Assembly (NCBI RefSeq): GCF_902170305.1
Contig: NZ_CABHWW010000023.1
Span: 124,001-188,000 of the forward strand
DNA length: 64,000 bases
Direction of reading: 5' to 3'
Origin: Yersinia alsatica
GTDB taxonomy: Bacteria; Pseudomonadota; Gammaproteobacteria; Enterobacterales; Enterobacteriaceae
Positions within the stretch are counted from its first letter, which is position 1, and each line of letters starts with the position of its first letter. The position numbers were made by a program, and so were the translations under genes. Of the stretch, positions 40,452 to 50,040 are shown one piece after another. A model generated the notes under the pieces. That model saw only the letters and a list, made by a program, of their open reading frames with translations, was not told where the DNA came from and did not search any database.

Positions 40452-41155
40452 AAATATTAATTGCCGAAGATAATGCCCATATTCGCAATGGCCTGATGGA
40501 GGTTTTGGCGCATGAAGGCTATCACCCTATCGCGGCAGAAAATGGTGTTCAGGCACTGGCGCTATATCGTCAACAACAGCCGGATTTTATTATTCTCGAT
40601 ATCATGATGCCGGAACTTGATGGTTACAAAGTCTGTCGAGAGATCCGCAAGCACAATTGGCAGATACCCATCGTCTTTCTGTCAGCCAAGGATGAAGAGA
40701 TTGATCGGGTGATTGGATTAGAACTGGGGGCGGATGATTACATCAGTAAGCCCTTTGGTATTCATGAGATGCGCGCCAGAATCAAGACTATTGCCCGCCG
40801 TTGCCTACGAGAGGCGCCGCTCTCGGAAGAAGATGCTGGCTTTCCGTTTGGGGATCTGACGGTTATTCCTAATGAGCTGTGTGCGACTCGCGCTGAGCAG
40901 CGCCTTGAGTTGTCACTGCGCGAAGTCAATATTCTGCGCTATCTTTATCAGCATAAAAATCGCGTTGTTACCCGGGATATGCTATTTGATGCGGTGTGGG
41001 GATACGACCATTTACCGCAGAGCCGGACACTGGATCAGCACATTTCCAAGCTGCGCAAAACTATTGAGCTCGACCCCGTTAATCCTGTATTGATTCGCAC
41101 TGTGCATGGCATTGGTTATCGATATCAAGGCGGTGAATGCAATCATCCCACATAA
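40448..41155 (+). CDS. OmpR-family response regulator
   Basis: A 235-residue DNA-binding regulator: receiver domain with acidic pocket Glu7/Asp8, phosphoacceptor Asp51 (ILDIMMPELDGY) and Lys in ISKPF, followed by a winged-helix effector (about 135-230, ending VRTVHGIGYRYQ in family style). It starts at GTG, overlapping the kinase stop by 4 bp (GTGA), so the pair is translationally coupled. The targets probably include the VWA-kinase-regulator operon, by analogy. Confidence 0.94.
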   Translation: MKILIAEDNAHIRNGLMEVLAHEGYHPIAAENGVQALALYRQQQPDFIILDIMMPELDGYKVCREIRKHNWQIPIVFLSAKDEEIDRVIGLELGADDYISKPFGIHEMRARIKTIARRCLREAPLSEEDAGFPFGDLTVIPNELCATRAEQRLELSLREVNILRYLYQHKNRVVTRDMLFDAVWGYDHLPQSRTLDQHISKLRKTIELDPVNPVLIRTVHGIGYRYQGGECNHPT

Positions 41156-41170
41156 CTCTCTACTCGCTAT

Positions 41171-41196
41171 TCAGCCTGGCTGAAGCACCAGGCTGA
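41171..41196. terminator. Hairpin between convergent regulator and methyltransferase genes
   Basis: Perfect 9-bp stem TCAGCCTGG / CCAGGCTGA with an 8-nt loop between the two stop codons. It lacks a T run, so terminator function is inferred from position. Confidence 0.4.
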
Positions 41197-41204
41197 TAAA
41201 GTTG

Positions 41205-42047
41205 TTAAGCGCCGACCTGAGTCAGTAAGGCAAACAGTTTTCCTTCAAATGTCTTACTCACCGGCCATGCGGTAATATCGACCCGCTGTGGCAGATGAAA
41301 ACCGCACTCGGTCAGCAGTTGTTGATACTCAGCATCTCGCCATGCCGTCATTTGATTACCAAACCGCGTGACAGCACCATTTTCTTCTATTGCCCAGAAT
41401 AATGTTGAACTGGTCTGTGCCGGCTCATCCCAAATATTCTCCGTCAGCAATAGGTGTGGAGTGGCAAGAAACAGCCCCTGTGGGCAGCGCTGCCAACTTG
41501 GTTCTGCCAGACCCTGACGTTTTATCTCATCAAAATCATGCACTTCTACTAGCAATTTTCCTCCCGGAGCCAGCCACTGTGCGCAGCGGCGCAGCAGATC
41601 CCGGGCTTCTGTGGCACTGAAAACATTGATTTCACCGAAAGTCATCATAATGAAATCGAATGGTTGAGCCGGGGAATATTCCCGGACGTCCTGCTGTTGA
41701 TATTCGATGTTGAGTCCTGCTGCCAGCGACTGTTGGCGGGCATACTCGATAGAGGCTGGCGAGAAATCCACCCCAGTACAGTGAAAGCCGCGTTGTGCCA
41801 GTAACTGGCTATAGAACCCCGGACCACAGCCGAGATCGAGAACCCGCGCGTTAGCGGAAAGTTGCTGGGCAATCCAGTCTACCTGCTGCTCGATGATCAC
41901 GAGCTTCCGGCTAGCCCAGTCATGCTCCTGCGACAGGTGATTATCCAGCATGCGCTGGCTAAAGTCGGGGGCATCCCAAGGGATTTTACTTTCATCTGCC
42001 GACAGTTTTATCGGTTGATTAATAAGAATGATATCGCTGATACCCAT
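41205..42047 (-). CDS. SAM-dependent methyltransferase (class I)
   Basis: A 280-residue class I methyltransferase: motif I VLDLGCGPGFYS, then GVDFSPASIEYAR (motif II), QQDVREYS (motif III) and MMTFGEINVFS/LAPGGKLLVEV. The target cannot be inferred. The open frame begins at 42068, but the ATG at 42047 has a perfect AAGGAG site 5 nt upstream, so that is the start. It lies downstream of a topAI homologue on the same strand; in E. coli the topAI operon also carries a putative methyltransferase (yjhP), but I cannot establish orthology. Confidence 0.85.
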   Translation of the reverse strand: MGISDIILINQPIKLSADESKIPWDAPDFSQRMLDNHLSQEHDWASRKLVIIEQQVDWIAQQLSANARVLDLGCGPGFYSQLLAQRGFHCTGVDFSPASIEYARQQSLAAGLNIEYQQQDVREYSPAQPFDFIMMTFGEINVFSATEARDLLRRCAQWLAPGGKLLVEVHDFDEIKRQGLAEPSWQRCPQGLFLATPHLLLTENIWDEPAQTSSTLFWAIEENGAVTRFGNQMTAWRDAEYQQLLTECGFHLPQRVDITAWPVSKTFEGKLFALLTQVGA

Positions 42048-42188
42048 AGATACTCCTTGTGCCCCCATCCTCAGACAGGGGCATTATTTTATTTGTTGAT
42101 GCTGCGAGCCATTCTAGTGAAATCAAACCAGCACCCACTTTCAGTCTTCACTATGTTCTGAGAAAACAAAGTGTTCATCGCTAACGTC

Positions 42189-42822
<634 letters not shown>

Positions 42823-43944
42823 ATGGCTTATCAACTGAATCTTAATTGGCCCGAATTTTTAGAGAAATACTGGCAAAAACAGCCTGTTGTATTGAAAAAT
42901 GCCTTCCCAAACTTTGTTGACCCTATTACGCCGGATGAACTGGCGGGTTTGGCGATGGAAGCTGAAGTCGATAGCCGTCTGGTCAGCCATAACAATGGTC
43001 AGTGGCAGGCCAGTAATGGGCCATTTGAGCATTTTGATAATCTGGGTGAAACTGGCTGGTCGTTATTGGCGCAGGCGGTTAACCACTGGCATGCCCCGTC
43101 AGCCGAACTGGTGCGCCCATTTCGGGTGTTACCGGATTGGCGCTTAGACGACCTGATGATCTCCTTTTCTGTTCCGGGCGGCGGTGTCGGACCCCATATC
43201 GACCAGTATGATGTCTTTATCATTCAAGGGATGGGCAGCCGGCGTTGGCGCGTTGGTGATAAGTTGCCTCTGAAGCAGTTTTGCCCGCACCCAGCCCTGT
43301 TGCACGTCGAACCTTTCACGCCAATCATTGATGAAGACTTGGCGCCGGGTGATATCTTATATATTCCGCCGGGCTTCCCACACGACGGTTTTACCCATGA
43401 AACAGCCTTTAACTATTCAGTCGGTTTTCGTGGGCCGAACGGGAGGGATTTAATCAGCAGTTTCGCTGATTACGTGTTAGAGAACGATCTTGGCGGTGAG
43501 CACTACAGCGACCCAGATTTAACATGCCGGGAGCATCCGGGGCGAGTGGAAGATTATGAGCTCGACCGCTTGCGCAAGATGATGCTCGACATGATTAATC
43601 AGCCGGAAGATTTTAAACAGTGGTTTGGCCGTTTCGCGACAACACCGCGCCATGAGCTGGATATTGCCCCGGCAGAGCCGCCTTACGAGCAAGATGAGAT
43701 TGCCGATGCCTTGAAACAAGGGGCGGTTTTGACGCGCTTGAGTGGGCTACGAGTTCTACGAGTTGCTGACAGCTTCTTCATCAACAATGAGCGTCTGGAT
43801 ACTGTCGATCCTAAAGCCGCTGATGCACTGTGCCGCTACACCACTATTGGGAAAAAAGAGCTAGGTGAAGCCTTAAATAATCCGGCGTTTATCACTGAGT
43901 TAACCGACTTGGTTAATCAAGGTTATTGGTTCTTCGACGAGTAA
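42823..43944 (+). CDS. roxA: 50S ribosomal protein L16 arginine 3-hydroxylase
   Basis: A 2-oxoglutarate- and iron(II)-dependent JmjC oxygenase that hydroxylates an arginine of ribosomal protein L16. The 373-residue length equals E. coli RoxA (YcfD). The iron site is visible in GPHIDQYDVF (His-x-Asp) and the later GFPHDGFTHE His; the C-terminal winged-helix-like domain ends in NQGYWFFDE as in E. coli. The open frame starts at 42754, but homology begins at MAYQLNLNW (42823), so the upstream ATG is rejected. Confidence 0.96.
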   Translation: MAYQLNLNWPEFLEKYWQKQPVVLKNAFPNFVDPITPDELAGLAMEAEVDSRLVSHNNGQWQASNGPFEHFDNLGETGWSLLAQAVNHWHAPSAELVRPFRVLPDWRLDDLMISFSVPGGGVGPHIDQYDVFIIQGMGSRRWRVGDKLPLKQFCPHPALLHVEPFTPIIDEDLAPGDILYIPPGFPHDGFTHETAFNYSVGFRGPNGRDLISSFADYVLENDLGGEHYSDPDLTCREHPGRVEDYELDRLRKMMLDMINQPEDFKQWFGRFATTPRHELDIAPAEPPYEQDEIADALKQGAVLTRLSGLRVLRVADSFFINNERLDTVDPKAADALCRYTTIGKKELGEALNNPAFITELTDLVNQGYWFFDE

Positions 43945-44395
43945 TCCAGCTATTCATCGTGGCTTCCGGCAGCGTATATTGCGACGCACTGTGGAAGCCG
44001 CTCCCTCAATACTCCCTGCTATCGCCAAATATCCTATTCCCAGTCTTATAAATATTAAGTAGTAGGGTTTATGGATCGTTATCTCGAAGAGCGGCTCCTC
44101 CCTCTGGCAAGTTATTCTTGCTCTACGGGTGGAGCCGTGAATTATGGATGAACTTCCCCGATGAGGCCCTGGTGAGGCGATATCAGCATTTGCAGACAGA
44201 GCTTGAAAAAAACAGATTACCCATACAACTTGTATTGATATATTTTGGCTCTGTCCCAATAAATATAGACACTTAATACGATGGCGGGAACGGGTGAAAA
44301 CCACTCTTGTAACACTTTAAGGAAAATGATATTACAGGTGGTTGGAATGAATGAATTTGATTATAATTATTAACACAGGAAGGTATGTTGCGAAA
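43945..44395. other. Gap between roxA and the GNAT gene
   Basis: 451 bp without a convincing gene. A start-less open stretch ending about 44277 (FPDEALVRRYQHLQTELEKN) looks like a gene fragment of unknown family. Confidence 0.35.
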
Positions 44396-44806
44396 ATGAA
44401 TATCAACGTTACGGATACGCCAAACCCAGAAGACGAGGAGTATGTCATCAATGGTCTTTGGGCTCACAATAATAAAACGGAAATCGTAGACATTCACCCA
44501 TTGTTCGTCACTGTTACCGACGACAACGGTAAAATTGTTGCAGGATTAGTTGCCAGGACATGGTGGGGCGGGCTTGAGGTTCAATACCTTTGGGTCAGCG
44601 ATGAATATCGTAAAAGCGGTTATGGTCGCCAGCTAATGGAAAAGGCGGAAGAAGAAGCGATTAAGCGTGGATGTCATATGGCTTATGTGGACACTTTCGA
44701 TTTTCAGGCCAGAGGCTTCTATGAAAAATTAGGTTACAGCGTATATGGCAATTTAGGCGGGTATGCTAAAAAGCATACTAGATTCTACTTGGCGAAAGAC
44801 TTTTAA
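44396..44806 (+). CDS. GNAT-family N-acetyltransferase
   Basis: A 136-residue GNAT: VQYLWVSDEYRKSGYGRQLM carries the acetyl-CoA loop (RKSGYG), and YVDTFDFQARGFYEKLGY is the closing helix. The substrate is unknown. The frame opens at 44351; I prefer ATG 44396 because an AGGAAGG site lies upstream (spacing about 12, longer than ideal) and MNINVTDTPNPEDE looks like a natural start. A PAS-LuxR gene begins 25 bp after its stop on the same strand. Confidence 0.82.
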   Translation: MNINVTDTPNPEDEEYVINGLWAHNNKTEIVDIHPLFVTVTDDNGKIVAGLVARTWWGGLEVQYLWVSDEYRKSGYGRQLMEKAEEEAIKRGCHMAYVDTFDFQARGFYEKLGYSVYGNLGGYAKKHTRFYLAKDF

Positions 44807-44831
44807 CCCATTTTTGATCGGCGAGGTCGCC

Positions 44832-45521
44832 ATGGATTTGCCCGATAAAAATAATGAAATTTATTTCAAGGGCCTTATTGCCATGATGGAACACTTAAGT
44901 GAACCATGGGGCATTAAAGATCTAAATTCTCGCCATATCTATATGAATAAGGCTGCTTACCTCTATACCAATACGCCATTGAGTTTTGATATAGAAGGGA
45001 AGATGGATGATGAGTTTCCAGCGCATTGGGCTGAATTTTCCCCTGAGTTTATTGAACATGATAAAAGGACTGGCGAGACTCAAGACCGCGTTACCGTAAT
45101 AGAAACACATTATTGGTATGGTAAAGAGACTTTGACACCCTTTATCAGTGAAAAACTGCCTATTTATAATGATAGAAAAGAAGTTATCGGTGTTATGTGG
45201 AGCGCCAAACCACTTAATACTTTATCCCCTCTAAAATATATCAATCAACAAAAACCCAGTATTCTGACAACTGAAATTAATAACAGTACATTTACTCGGG
45301 CTGAGCTTGACGTTATATTTTTAATGCTGCAAAGATTTTCCGTTAAAGAAATAGCCAAGATATATAACATCAGTACTAAAACGATAGAAAATAGAATATA
45401 TACTATTTATCAAAAATCTGATGTCCACACGTTGCAACAATTTGAGGAGTTTTGCAAATTTGCAAATTTGGATAATTATATTCCGGATCGACTGGTGGCA
45501 AAAGGGATCCAGTTTATCTGA
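44832..45521 (+). CDS. PAS-like / LuxR-type HTH transcriptional regulator
   Basis: A 229-residue regulator. An N-terminal PAS-like sensor (residues about 10-130; EPWGIKDLNSRHIYMNKAAY is the typical PAS entry) is followed by a C-terminal GerE-type HTH (about 165-215) with FTRAELDVIFLMLQRFSVKE and IYNISTKTIENRIYTIY. The open frame runs upstream into the GNAT gene, but the ATG at 44832 has GAGG 8 nt before it and no overlap. It lies 21 bp before the CodB-like permease, which it probably regulates. The ligand is unknown. Confidence 0.82.
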   Translation: MDLPDKNNEIYFKGLIAMMEHLSEPWGIKDLNSRHIYMNKAAYLYTNTPLSFDIEGKMDDEFPAHWAEFSPEFIEHDKRTGETQDRVTVIETHYWYGKETLTPFISEKLPIYNDRKEVIGVMWSAKPLNTLSPLKYINQQKPSILTTEINNSTFTRAELDVIFLMLQRFSVKEIAKIYNISTKTIENRIYTIYQKSDVHTLQQFEEFCKFANLDNYIPDRLVAKGIQFI

Positions 45522-45542
45522 CAACTAAGGGTACACCTTATC

Positions 45543-46850
45543 GTGATCAAAATTGAAGATTATCCATTGAGCCGAGTGCCACAGGATAAAAGGGTTTCAT
45601 TTTTAAGTGTCGCCATCGTACATATGGGGATGTTAACCGCGCTGGATCAATTCATGCTGGGTGCGGTACTCGGTAACTCCATGACTTTGGCTGATGCATT
45701 CACTGCAATCCTCATTGGCAGCATAATATTTGGTGTGGTGACTTACGGTCTGGGTCTTGCGGGGATGCGTGAAGGGATTTCCGGCAGTTTGCTAGCCCGT
45801 TGGTGTGGTTTTGGTCGCTTAGGATCGGTACTTATCGGGATTGTCGTTGCCGTCAGTTTGCTCGGTTGGTTTGGCATTCAAAACGCTATTTTTGCTAAAT
45901 CTCTGGATTTTGCACTGGGTCATAAACTTGGGTTTGGGTTTGCTGCAGCCTTATCGGGTAGCTTGCTAACTATCTTGGTCGCCTTTGGTTTTAAAGCACT
46001 GCGTATTGCCGCCCGCATCGCGGTGCCAATGTTTATTTTGCTGGTAGCTTATATCTCTATAACTACCTTGTCAGGCCATAATATTCACGAAATCATCCAG
46101 TTAGTTCCACCGGGTGACCCTCTGCCGATCAGCGCGGGTATTACTATTGTTGTTGGGGGAGCCATTGTGGCGAGTCTGATGACCCCTGACCTGACACGTT
46201 ATTCCAAAAATGGTAAGCATGTTCTTGGTGTGACGATTTTCACCATTATTGCCGGGGAGTTCATCGTCAATGGCTTGGCTATCCTGATTGCTAAAACTCT
46301 CGGCACGGCAGATGTCGTGACTATCATGTCCCAAGCGGCTGGTGGCGCGGGTCTGCTGGTTGTGGTGTTCTCTACATTAAGGGTTAATGACCTCAATTTG
46401 TACTCTTCATCACTCGGCATTGTTAACGCAGTTGAAGGTTTAACCGGTAAAAAGCTGAAATATACCTTCACCACCTTAGTTATTGGTGTATTGGGTACCA
46501 CGCTGTCTGTATTGGGAATATTGGACCGTTTTGTCGATTTCCTAACAGTTCTGGGGGTCGTATTCCCGCCAATTATCGGCATTATGCTGGTGGACTATTA
46601 TATTTTGCGATCTCATCGCAAAATTCTGGATAAAAGCCGCCAGGAAGGGAAACTGCCTGATGATAATCAAACACCGGCCATCGGCTGGGTGGCAATAATT
46701 GCCAGTATTGCCGGCAGTGTGGTGGGGCTAGTGACTGAGTGGGGGATTCCGACCATTAACTCATTGGTTGCTGCCAGCGTTATCTACTGGGTATTCAAAG
46801 TTGCCATCAGTCGCAATCAAAACTCAGTAGAATCAGAAAAAGCGGTTTAA
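45543..46850 (+). CDS. NCS1-family permease, CodB-like
   Basis: A 435-residue inner-membrane transporter of the purine/cytosine NCS1 family with 12 predicted helices: FGVVTYGLGLAGMREGISGS and GWFGIQNAIF in the N-terminal half, and MTPDLTRYSKNGKHVLGVT in the middle, are typical of cytosine permeases. It starts with GTG at 45543. No cytosine deaminase (codA) follows, so the substrate may be another nucleobase or a related compound. It is controlled, by position, by the PAS-LuxR gene just upstream and ends at a strong hairpin. Confidence 0.85.
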   Translation: MIKIEDYPLSRVPQDKRVSFLSVAIVHMGMLTALDQFMLGAVLGNSMTLADAFTAILIGSIIFGVVTYGLGLAGMREGISGSLLARWCGFGRLGSVLIGIVVAVSLLGWFGIQNAIFAKSLDFALGHKLGFGFAAALSGSLLTILVAFGFKALRIAARIAVPMFILLVAYISITTLSGHNIHEIIQLVPPGDPLPISAGITIVVGGAIVASLMTPDLTRYSKNGKHVLGVTIFTIIAGEFIVNGLAILIAKTLGTADVVTIMSQAAGGAGLLVVVFSTLRVNDLNLYSSSLGIVNAVEGLTGKKLKYTFTTLVIGVLGTTLSVLGILDRFVDFLTVLGVVFPPIIGIMLVDYYILRSHRKILDKSRQEGKLPDDNQTPAIGWVAIIASIAGSVVGLVTEWGIPTINSLVAASVIYWVFKVAISRNQNSVESEKAV

Positions 46851-46867
46851 TACGGTAGTGAATCATA

Positions 46868-46898
46868 TAAATACTCCCCAAAGTATGGGGAGTATTTA
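46868..46898 (+). terminator. Hairpin after the CodB-like gene
   Basis: Perfect 12-bp inverted repeat TAAATACTCCCC / GGGGAGTATTTA with a 7-nt loop. No long T run follows, but the stem itself is A/T-ended and it lies 18 bp past the stop. Confidence 0.65.
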
Positions 46899-46911
46899 AA
46901 GCTGACAATAA

Positions 46912-46936
46912 AAAGCGCAGCCATAAGCCGCGCTTT
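46912..46936 (-). terminator. Terminator of the DUF2501 gene
   Basis: On the minus strand AAAGCGC and GCGCTTT arms with an 11-nt loop, followed by TTATT, about 17 bp past the yjjA-like stop. Confidence 0.65.
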
Positions 46937-46952
46937 GCTATTTCTGATTCTA

Positions 46953-47435
46953 TTAATTCAACAAGAACGATTTACCTTGTTTTAGCACTAAATCACAGGC
47001 TTTGGTTTTGATTTTTTCTGTAATTTGCTCGCTACCAAGATCGTTCAGATTTAAACTCTTCCCTTCGCCAGTTTTCAGTAGCCCACCTAAACCTTCCTGA
47101 TAGTCTTGGCTCTTAGCATTTTCAGTGCTGGTGATCCCTAGCTTACTCATCAGTTGGTCTTTAATGGCGTTGGTACCATTGGCGGATAGCACATTATTTT
47201 GTACGCAATATTGCAATATACCGGCGGCATTGGTCATGGAACTGGCACTCAGTCCCTTATCGCCACCATTAAGTAAACCCGTTAGCGACGACAGTGAAGA
47301 TGAACTGTCGCCAGATTTACTGTACTGATCTGCGGCACTCTTTACTGAGTCTAATAAGCTATTAGCGTTAACTGAACCAGCTAGCAGTGTGGTGGATAAA
47401 GCCAAAGCCAGTGTCAGGCGATGAGTGATAGTCAT
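46953..47435 (-). CDS. yjjA: Exported DUF2501 protein (YjjA-like)
   Basis: A 160-residue protein with a signal peptide (LTLALALSTTLLAGSVNA), a Ser/Gly-rich low-complexity part (SSSSLSSLTGLLNGGDKGLS) and the C-terminal DUF2501 domain with two Cys (ILQYCVQNN, KTKACDLVLKQGKSF). The family is periplasmic with unknown function; E. coli YjjA is the relative I recall. A GGAG site precedes the ATG. Confidence 0.83.
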   Translation of the reverse strand: MTITHRLTLALALSTTLLAGSVNANSLLDSVKSAADQYSKSGDSSSSLSSLTGLLNGGDKGLSASSMTNAAGILQYCVQNNVLSANGTNAIKDQLMSKLGITSTENAKSQDYQEGLGGLLKTGEGKSLNLNDLGSEQITEKIKTKACDLVLKQGKSFLLN

Positions 47436-47688
47436 AGAAACTCCTGTTTACAGTGGAGAGCACAGCATATAGAGCGCGATATCGCAGAAAGGCTGCCAAT
47501 CATTATCTTCGGCGCTAAGAATAACGCACAAGAGGCATTTTGCTGATAGGCGTTATCTGATAACCGGGGTACTTATTATCATAAGTCGGTTGAGCACGAT
47601 AACCCGCTCAGTGAAATGCTGTCAGCTTCATGCTACTGTTTTATTAGCATTTATCTTAACTGACGCTTCTCTATTTTAAAGGACTATC

Positions 47689-48612
47689 ATGCGTAATTTA
47701 TCTTTGCTGCTTTTGCTTCCTATCTCATTATTTTCCACCGCAATTTTTGCTATGGATTGCAGTAAAGCGACCACAGTGACAGAGAAGAATATCTGTTCCA
47801 GCAGCCAGTTACAGCAATTAGATGCGGTACTGAATAAAGATTATCAGGCCTATATTAAGCAGCAGGATAAAGCGGTGGCGAAACAGCAACAGTTGGCCTG
47901 GTTGAAAGAGCGTGACCTGTGTCAGGATGATGTCTGCCTGAGTAATAGCATGATAAACCGCATTAAAGCACTTTCTGGTAGCGGTAATGTTTCTGTTATT
48001 AAAGGCGCTTCCGAGCAGTGGGACTTTATTCTCAGTGTGGCAGGGTGCAATGATAATAAATCCTACTCGACCTGCGAAGGGGTGGGTACCTTAGATATTT
48101 TCAAGAAAGATCGTGGTGAACTATTCCAGCGTATTGCAATGGAAAATATTTTTATTGAGCTGGACACCAAAGGTAAAGCTACAACCAATTTGATAGAGAT
48201 GTATGGCGATAATAATAGCGGATTGGTTATCGAAGATATTAACTTTGATAATTATGACGATATTGCGCTACGTAATGGTAATAGCGGCGCCTACGGTGGG
48301 CCATCTTATGATATTTATCTGTTCGATGTTACCAAACAACAGTTCCGTATTAATGCTAGTTTGACGGAACTGGCCAGCACTAATCTGGGATTATTTGGGG
48401 TCGACAAAAAAACGAAAACCATTACTACTTTCACCAAAAGTGGTTGCTGCTGGCATCAATCCTCAACTTATCAGCTTGCCAATGATAAACCGGTGCTGAT
48501 CGAAGAAGTGACCGAAGGTTATACCGCAGATGGTGAGTCCGTGGTATTGACGACCCGCGAGTGGGTTAACGGAAAATGGAAAGTTACCGAGAAAACGGAA
48601 AAGGCTGAATAA
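47689..48612 (+). CDS. Exported LprI-domain protein
   Basis: A 307-residue protein with a signal peptide (LLLLLPISLFSTAIFAMDC; the Cys may be the mature N-terminal region), then an LprI-type domain (residues about 22-95) with the CSKATTVTEKNICSSSQLQQ and LKERDLCQDDVC cysteine pattern. The C-terminal 190 residues are a beta-rich domain with IEDINFDNYDDIALRNGN, like the XAC2610/FG-GAP-like repeats. LprI-type domains include lysozyme inhibitors, so a protective periplasmic role is plausible but inferred. AAGGA lies 8 nt before the ATG. Confidence 0.78.
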   Translation: MRNLSLLLLLPISLFSTAIFAMDCSKATTVTEKNICSSSQLQQLDAVLNKDYQAYIKQQDKAVAKQQQLAWLKERDLCQDDVCLSNSMINRIKALSGSGNVSVIKGASEQWDFILSVAGCNDNKSYSTCEGVGTLDIFKKDRGELFQRIAMENIFIELDTKGKATTNLIEMYGDNNSGLVIEDINFDNYDDIALRNGNSGAYGGPSYDIYLFDVTKQQFRINASLTELASTNLGLFGVDKKTKTITTFTKSGCCWHQSSTYQLANDKPVLIEEVTEGYTADGESVVLTTREWVNGKWKVTEKTEKAE

Positions 48613-48969
48613 AATACGAGAGTCGATAGTTCGGAGTCTGCAATGCCACTAGTGGTGATAGAACTCTTATCACCTTAGCTAGAAAGCGTTTATTACCGGC
48701 TAATTAAGTATAAGTAGAAAAAAGAATGTTTGCTAAACAAGACATGAGTAATTTGAGTACCCGTGTTCCGACTATTCAGAAATGGGAAAATGGTGCAAAA
48801 CATCCCAACGGTTTATCACTTAAATTGCTGTCAATTGTACAAAAACATGGCATTAACATTTTGATGTAGTTTATGCAGAATATAAGTTCTCAAGAATAAT
48901 GAAAGCATATCTCTAATTCTTGTATTAGAGATATTAATATCCATATTTGACCCGCAAAATTTCTGAGTC
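48613..48969. other. Gap holding an antitoxin-like fragment
   Basis: 357 bp. Its only coding content is the HTH fragment at 48726-48869; the rest shows no feature I can name. Confidence 0.4.
48726..48869 (+). pseudogene. C-terminal fragment of a HigA/NadS-type HTH antitoxin
   Basis: A 47-codon frame reading TRVPTIQKWENGAKHPNGLS then LKLLSIVQKHGI, close to the VSxRTVQNWEQGRRxPSGPALKLLxI segment of XRE-type antitoxins of the HigA/NadS group. The first two helices of the HTH and the toxin gene are missing. It is probably a relic of a lost toxin-antitoxin pair. Confidence 0.55.
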
Positions 48970-49875
48970 TTACTTCTGTGTCCTAAACTTTCCATGTTGC
49001 TCAAACCAGGCAAATTGTTCAGCAGCATACGCTGACATTTTACTGCCACTGTGGCCCACACCTGGCAAGATAGAAAATTGCCAGTTAAACGGCACGTTAT
49101 CTTGCTGGGCTTGCTGCCTGGCTGTTAGAAAATAAGTTTTCGCCCGCGCTAATCGGCTATTCCCTTGGGCCATTGCTTCGCTGGAGCGGCGCAACAGTGG
49201 ATGGTTAGGATTATTATCTTTACTGCCCACGGTAATTAGCACCGGCAAAGCAAAATAATCAGCTAATTGTTGCTGGCTTACGGCTATCGGGGCGTTAGCT
49301 AAACCATACGGCCACGGCACTTTATTACTTGGCATTGTCCACCAACCTGCAGCGGCACAGATAGCCGCTTTGACTTTTGGCTCGGGTAATAATGTCAGCA
49401 TGCGGTGGACAAACTGGCAACCAGCGCTATTTCCGAATATATAATAGTGTGTTTGTTGGGTAATACCCTGATGTTGCATATCAGCAAACAGAGAATCGAT
49501 GACAGTAAATGCCCATGCTCCTTTTGGATTTAATTTACCGCTCTGGGCATCCACCAGATTACCCAGATTATAGCTATCACTGCCGGGATAATCTTGCTTA
49601 CTGAAATGCGGAGCCATAACCGTCAGTTTATTTTTTCTGGCATTTTCTACCCAAGCATCGCGATATTTATCGGCATCGCGATTTAGCCCCGACAGGACGA
49701 ATACGATGGGCGTTTGAGTGGTGGCCTCTGGTGGTTGATAGCTAAAAACCTCTATTTTTTTGCTAGTTTGCGGTATGACAAAATCAAAACTATTGCTGCC
49801 GGTAGGGAGCCCACTAGCATAAACAGCCCCGCAACTGAAGAATAAGATGCTCAACAGCGTGATGGTATTTTTCAT
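48970..49875 (-). CDS. Exported alpha/beta hydrolase
   Basis: A 301-residue protein with a signal peptide (ITLLSILFFSCGAVYA), probably periplasmic or secreted. The alpha/beta hydrolase fold is recognisable from IVFVLSGLNRDADKYRDAW (oxyanion region), the nucleophile elbow IFGNSAGCQF, and the late His in PGVGHSGSKM; an acidic partner in GSKDNNPNHPL is plausible. It resembles esterases related to polyhydroxybutyrate depolymerases. The substrate is unknown. It stands alone, on the same strand as the lsr genes but 165 bp past lsrG. Confidence 0.78.
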   Translation of the reverse strand: MKNTITLLSILFFSCGAVYASGLPTGSNSFDFVIPQTSKKIEVFSYQPPEATTQTPIVFVLSGLNRDADKYRDAWVENARKNKLTVMAPHFSKQDYPGSDSYNLGNLVDAQSGKLNPKGAWAFTVIDSLFADMQHQGITQQTHYYIFGNSAGCQFVHRMLTLLPEPKVKAAICAAAGWWTMPSNKVPWPYGLANAPIAVSQQQLADYFALPVLITVGSKDNNPNHPLLRRSSEAMAQGNSRLARAKTYFLTARQQAQQDNVPFNWQFSILPGVGHSGSKMSAYAAEQFAWFEQHGKFRTQK

Positions 49876-50040
49876 GCTTAACTCCCGGTGTAAAGATGAA
49901 AAATCATAGTGTAAACCCGCCTCTTATTCAGCAAGGTGCCAGAGCCAAGGTTTTCAATATAGCTTTTTCGCGGGAGCTTACCGAGGGAGAAATTACAGCA
50001 GAGAATGTGGGCAGCATAAAAACTCTACTGCCCGTATCGA

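Noticed and set aside
44396..44806. The GNAT as YjhQ antitoxin for TopAI
   Set aside because: It is on the opposite strand, 2 kb away, and I see no specific resemblance to YjhQ.
50008..50032. GGGCAG / CTGCCC hairpin as the terminator of the lsr operon
   Set aside because: Only a 6-bp stem with a 13-nt loop and no T run on the minus strand.
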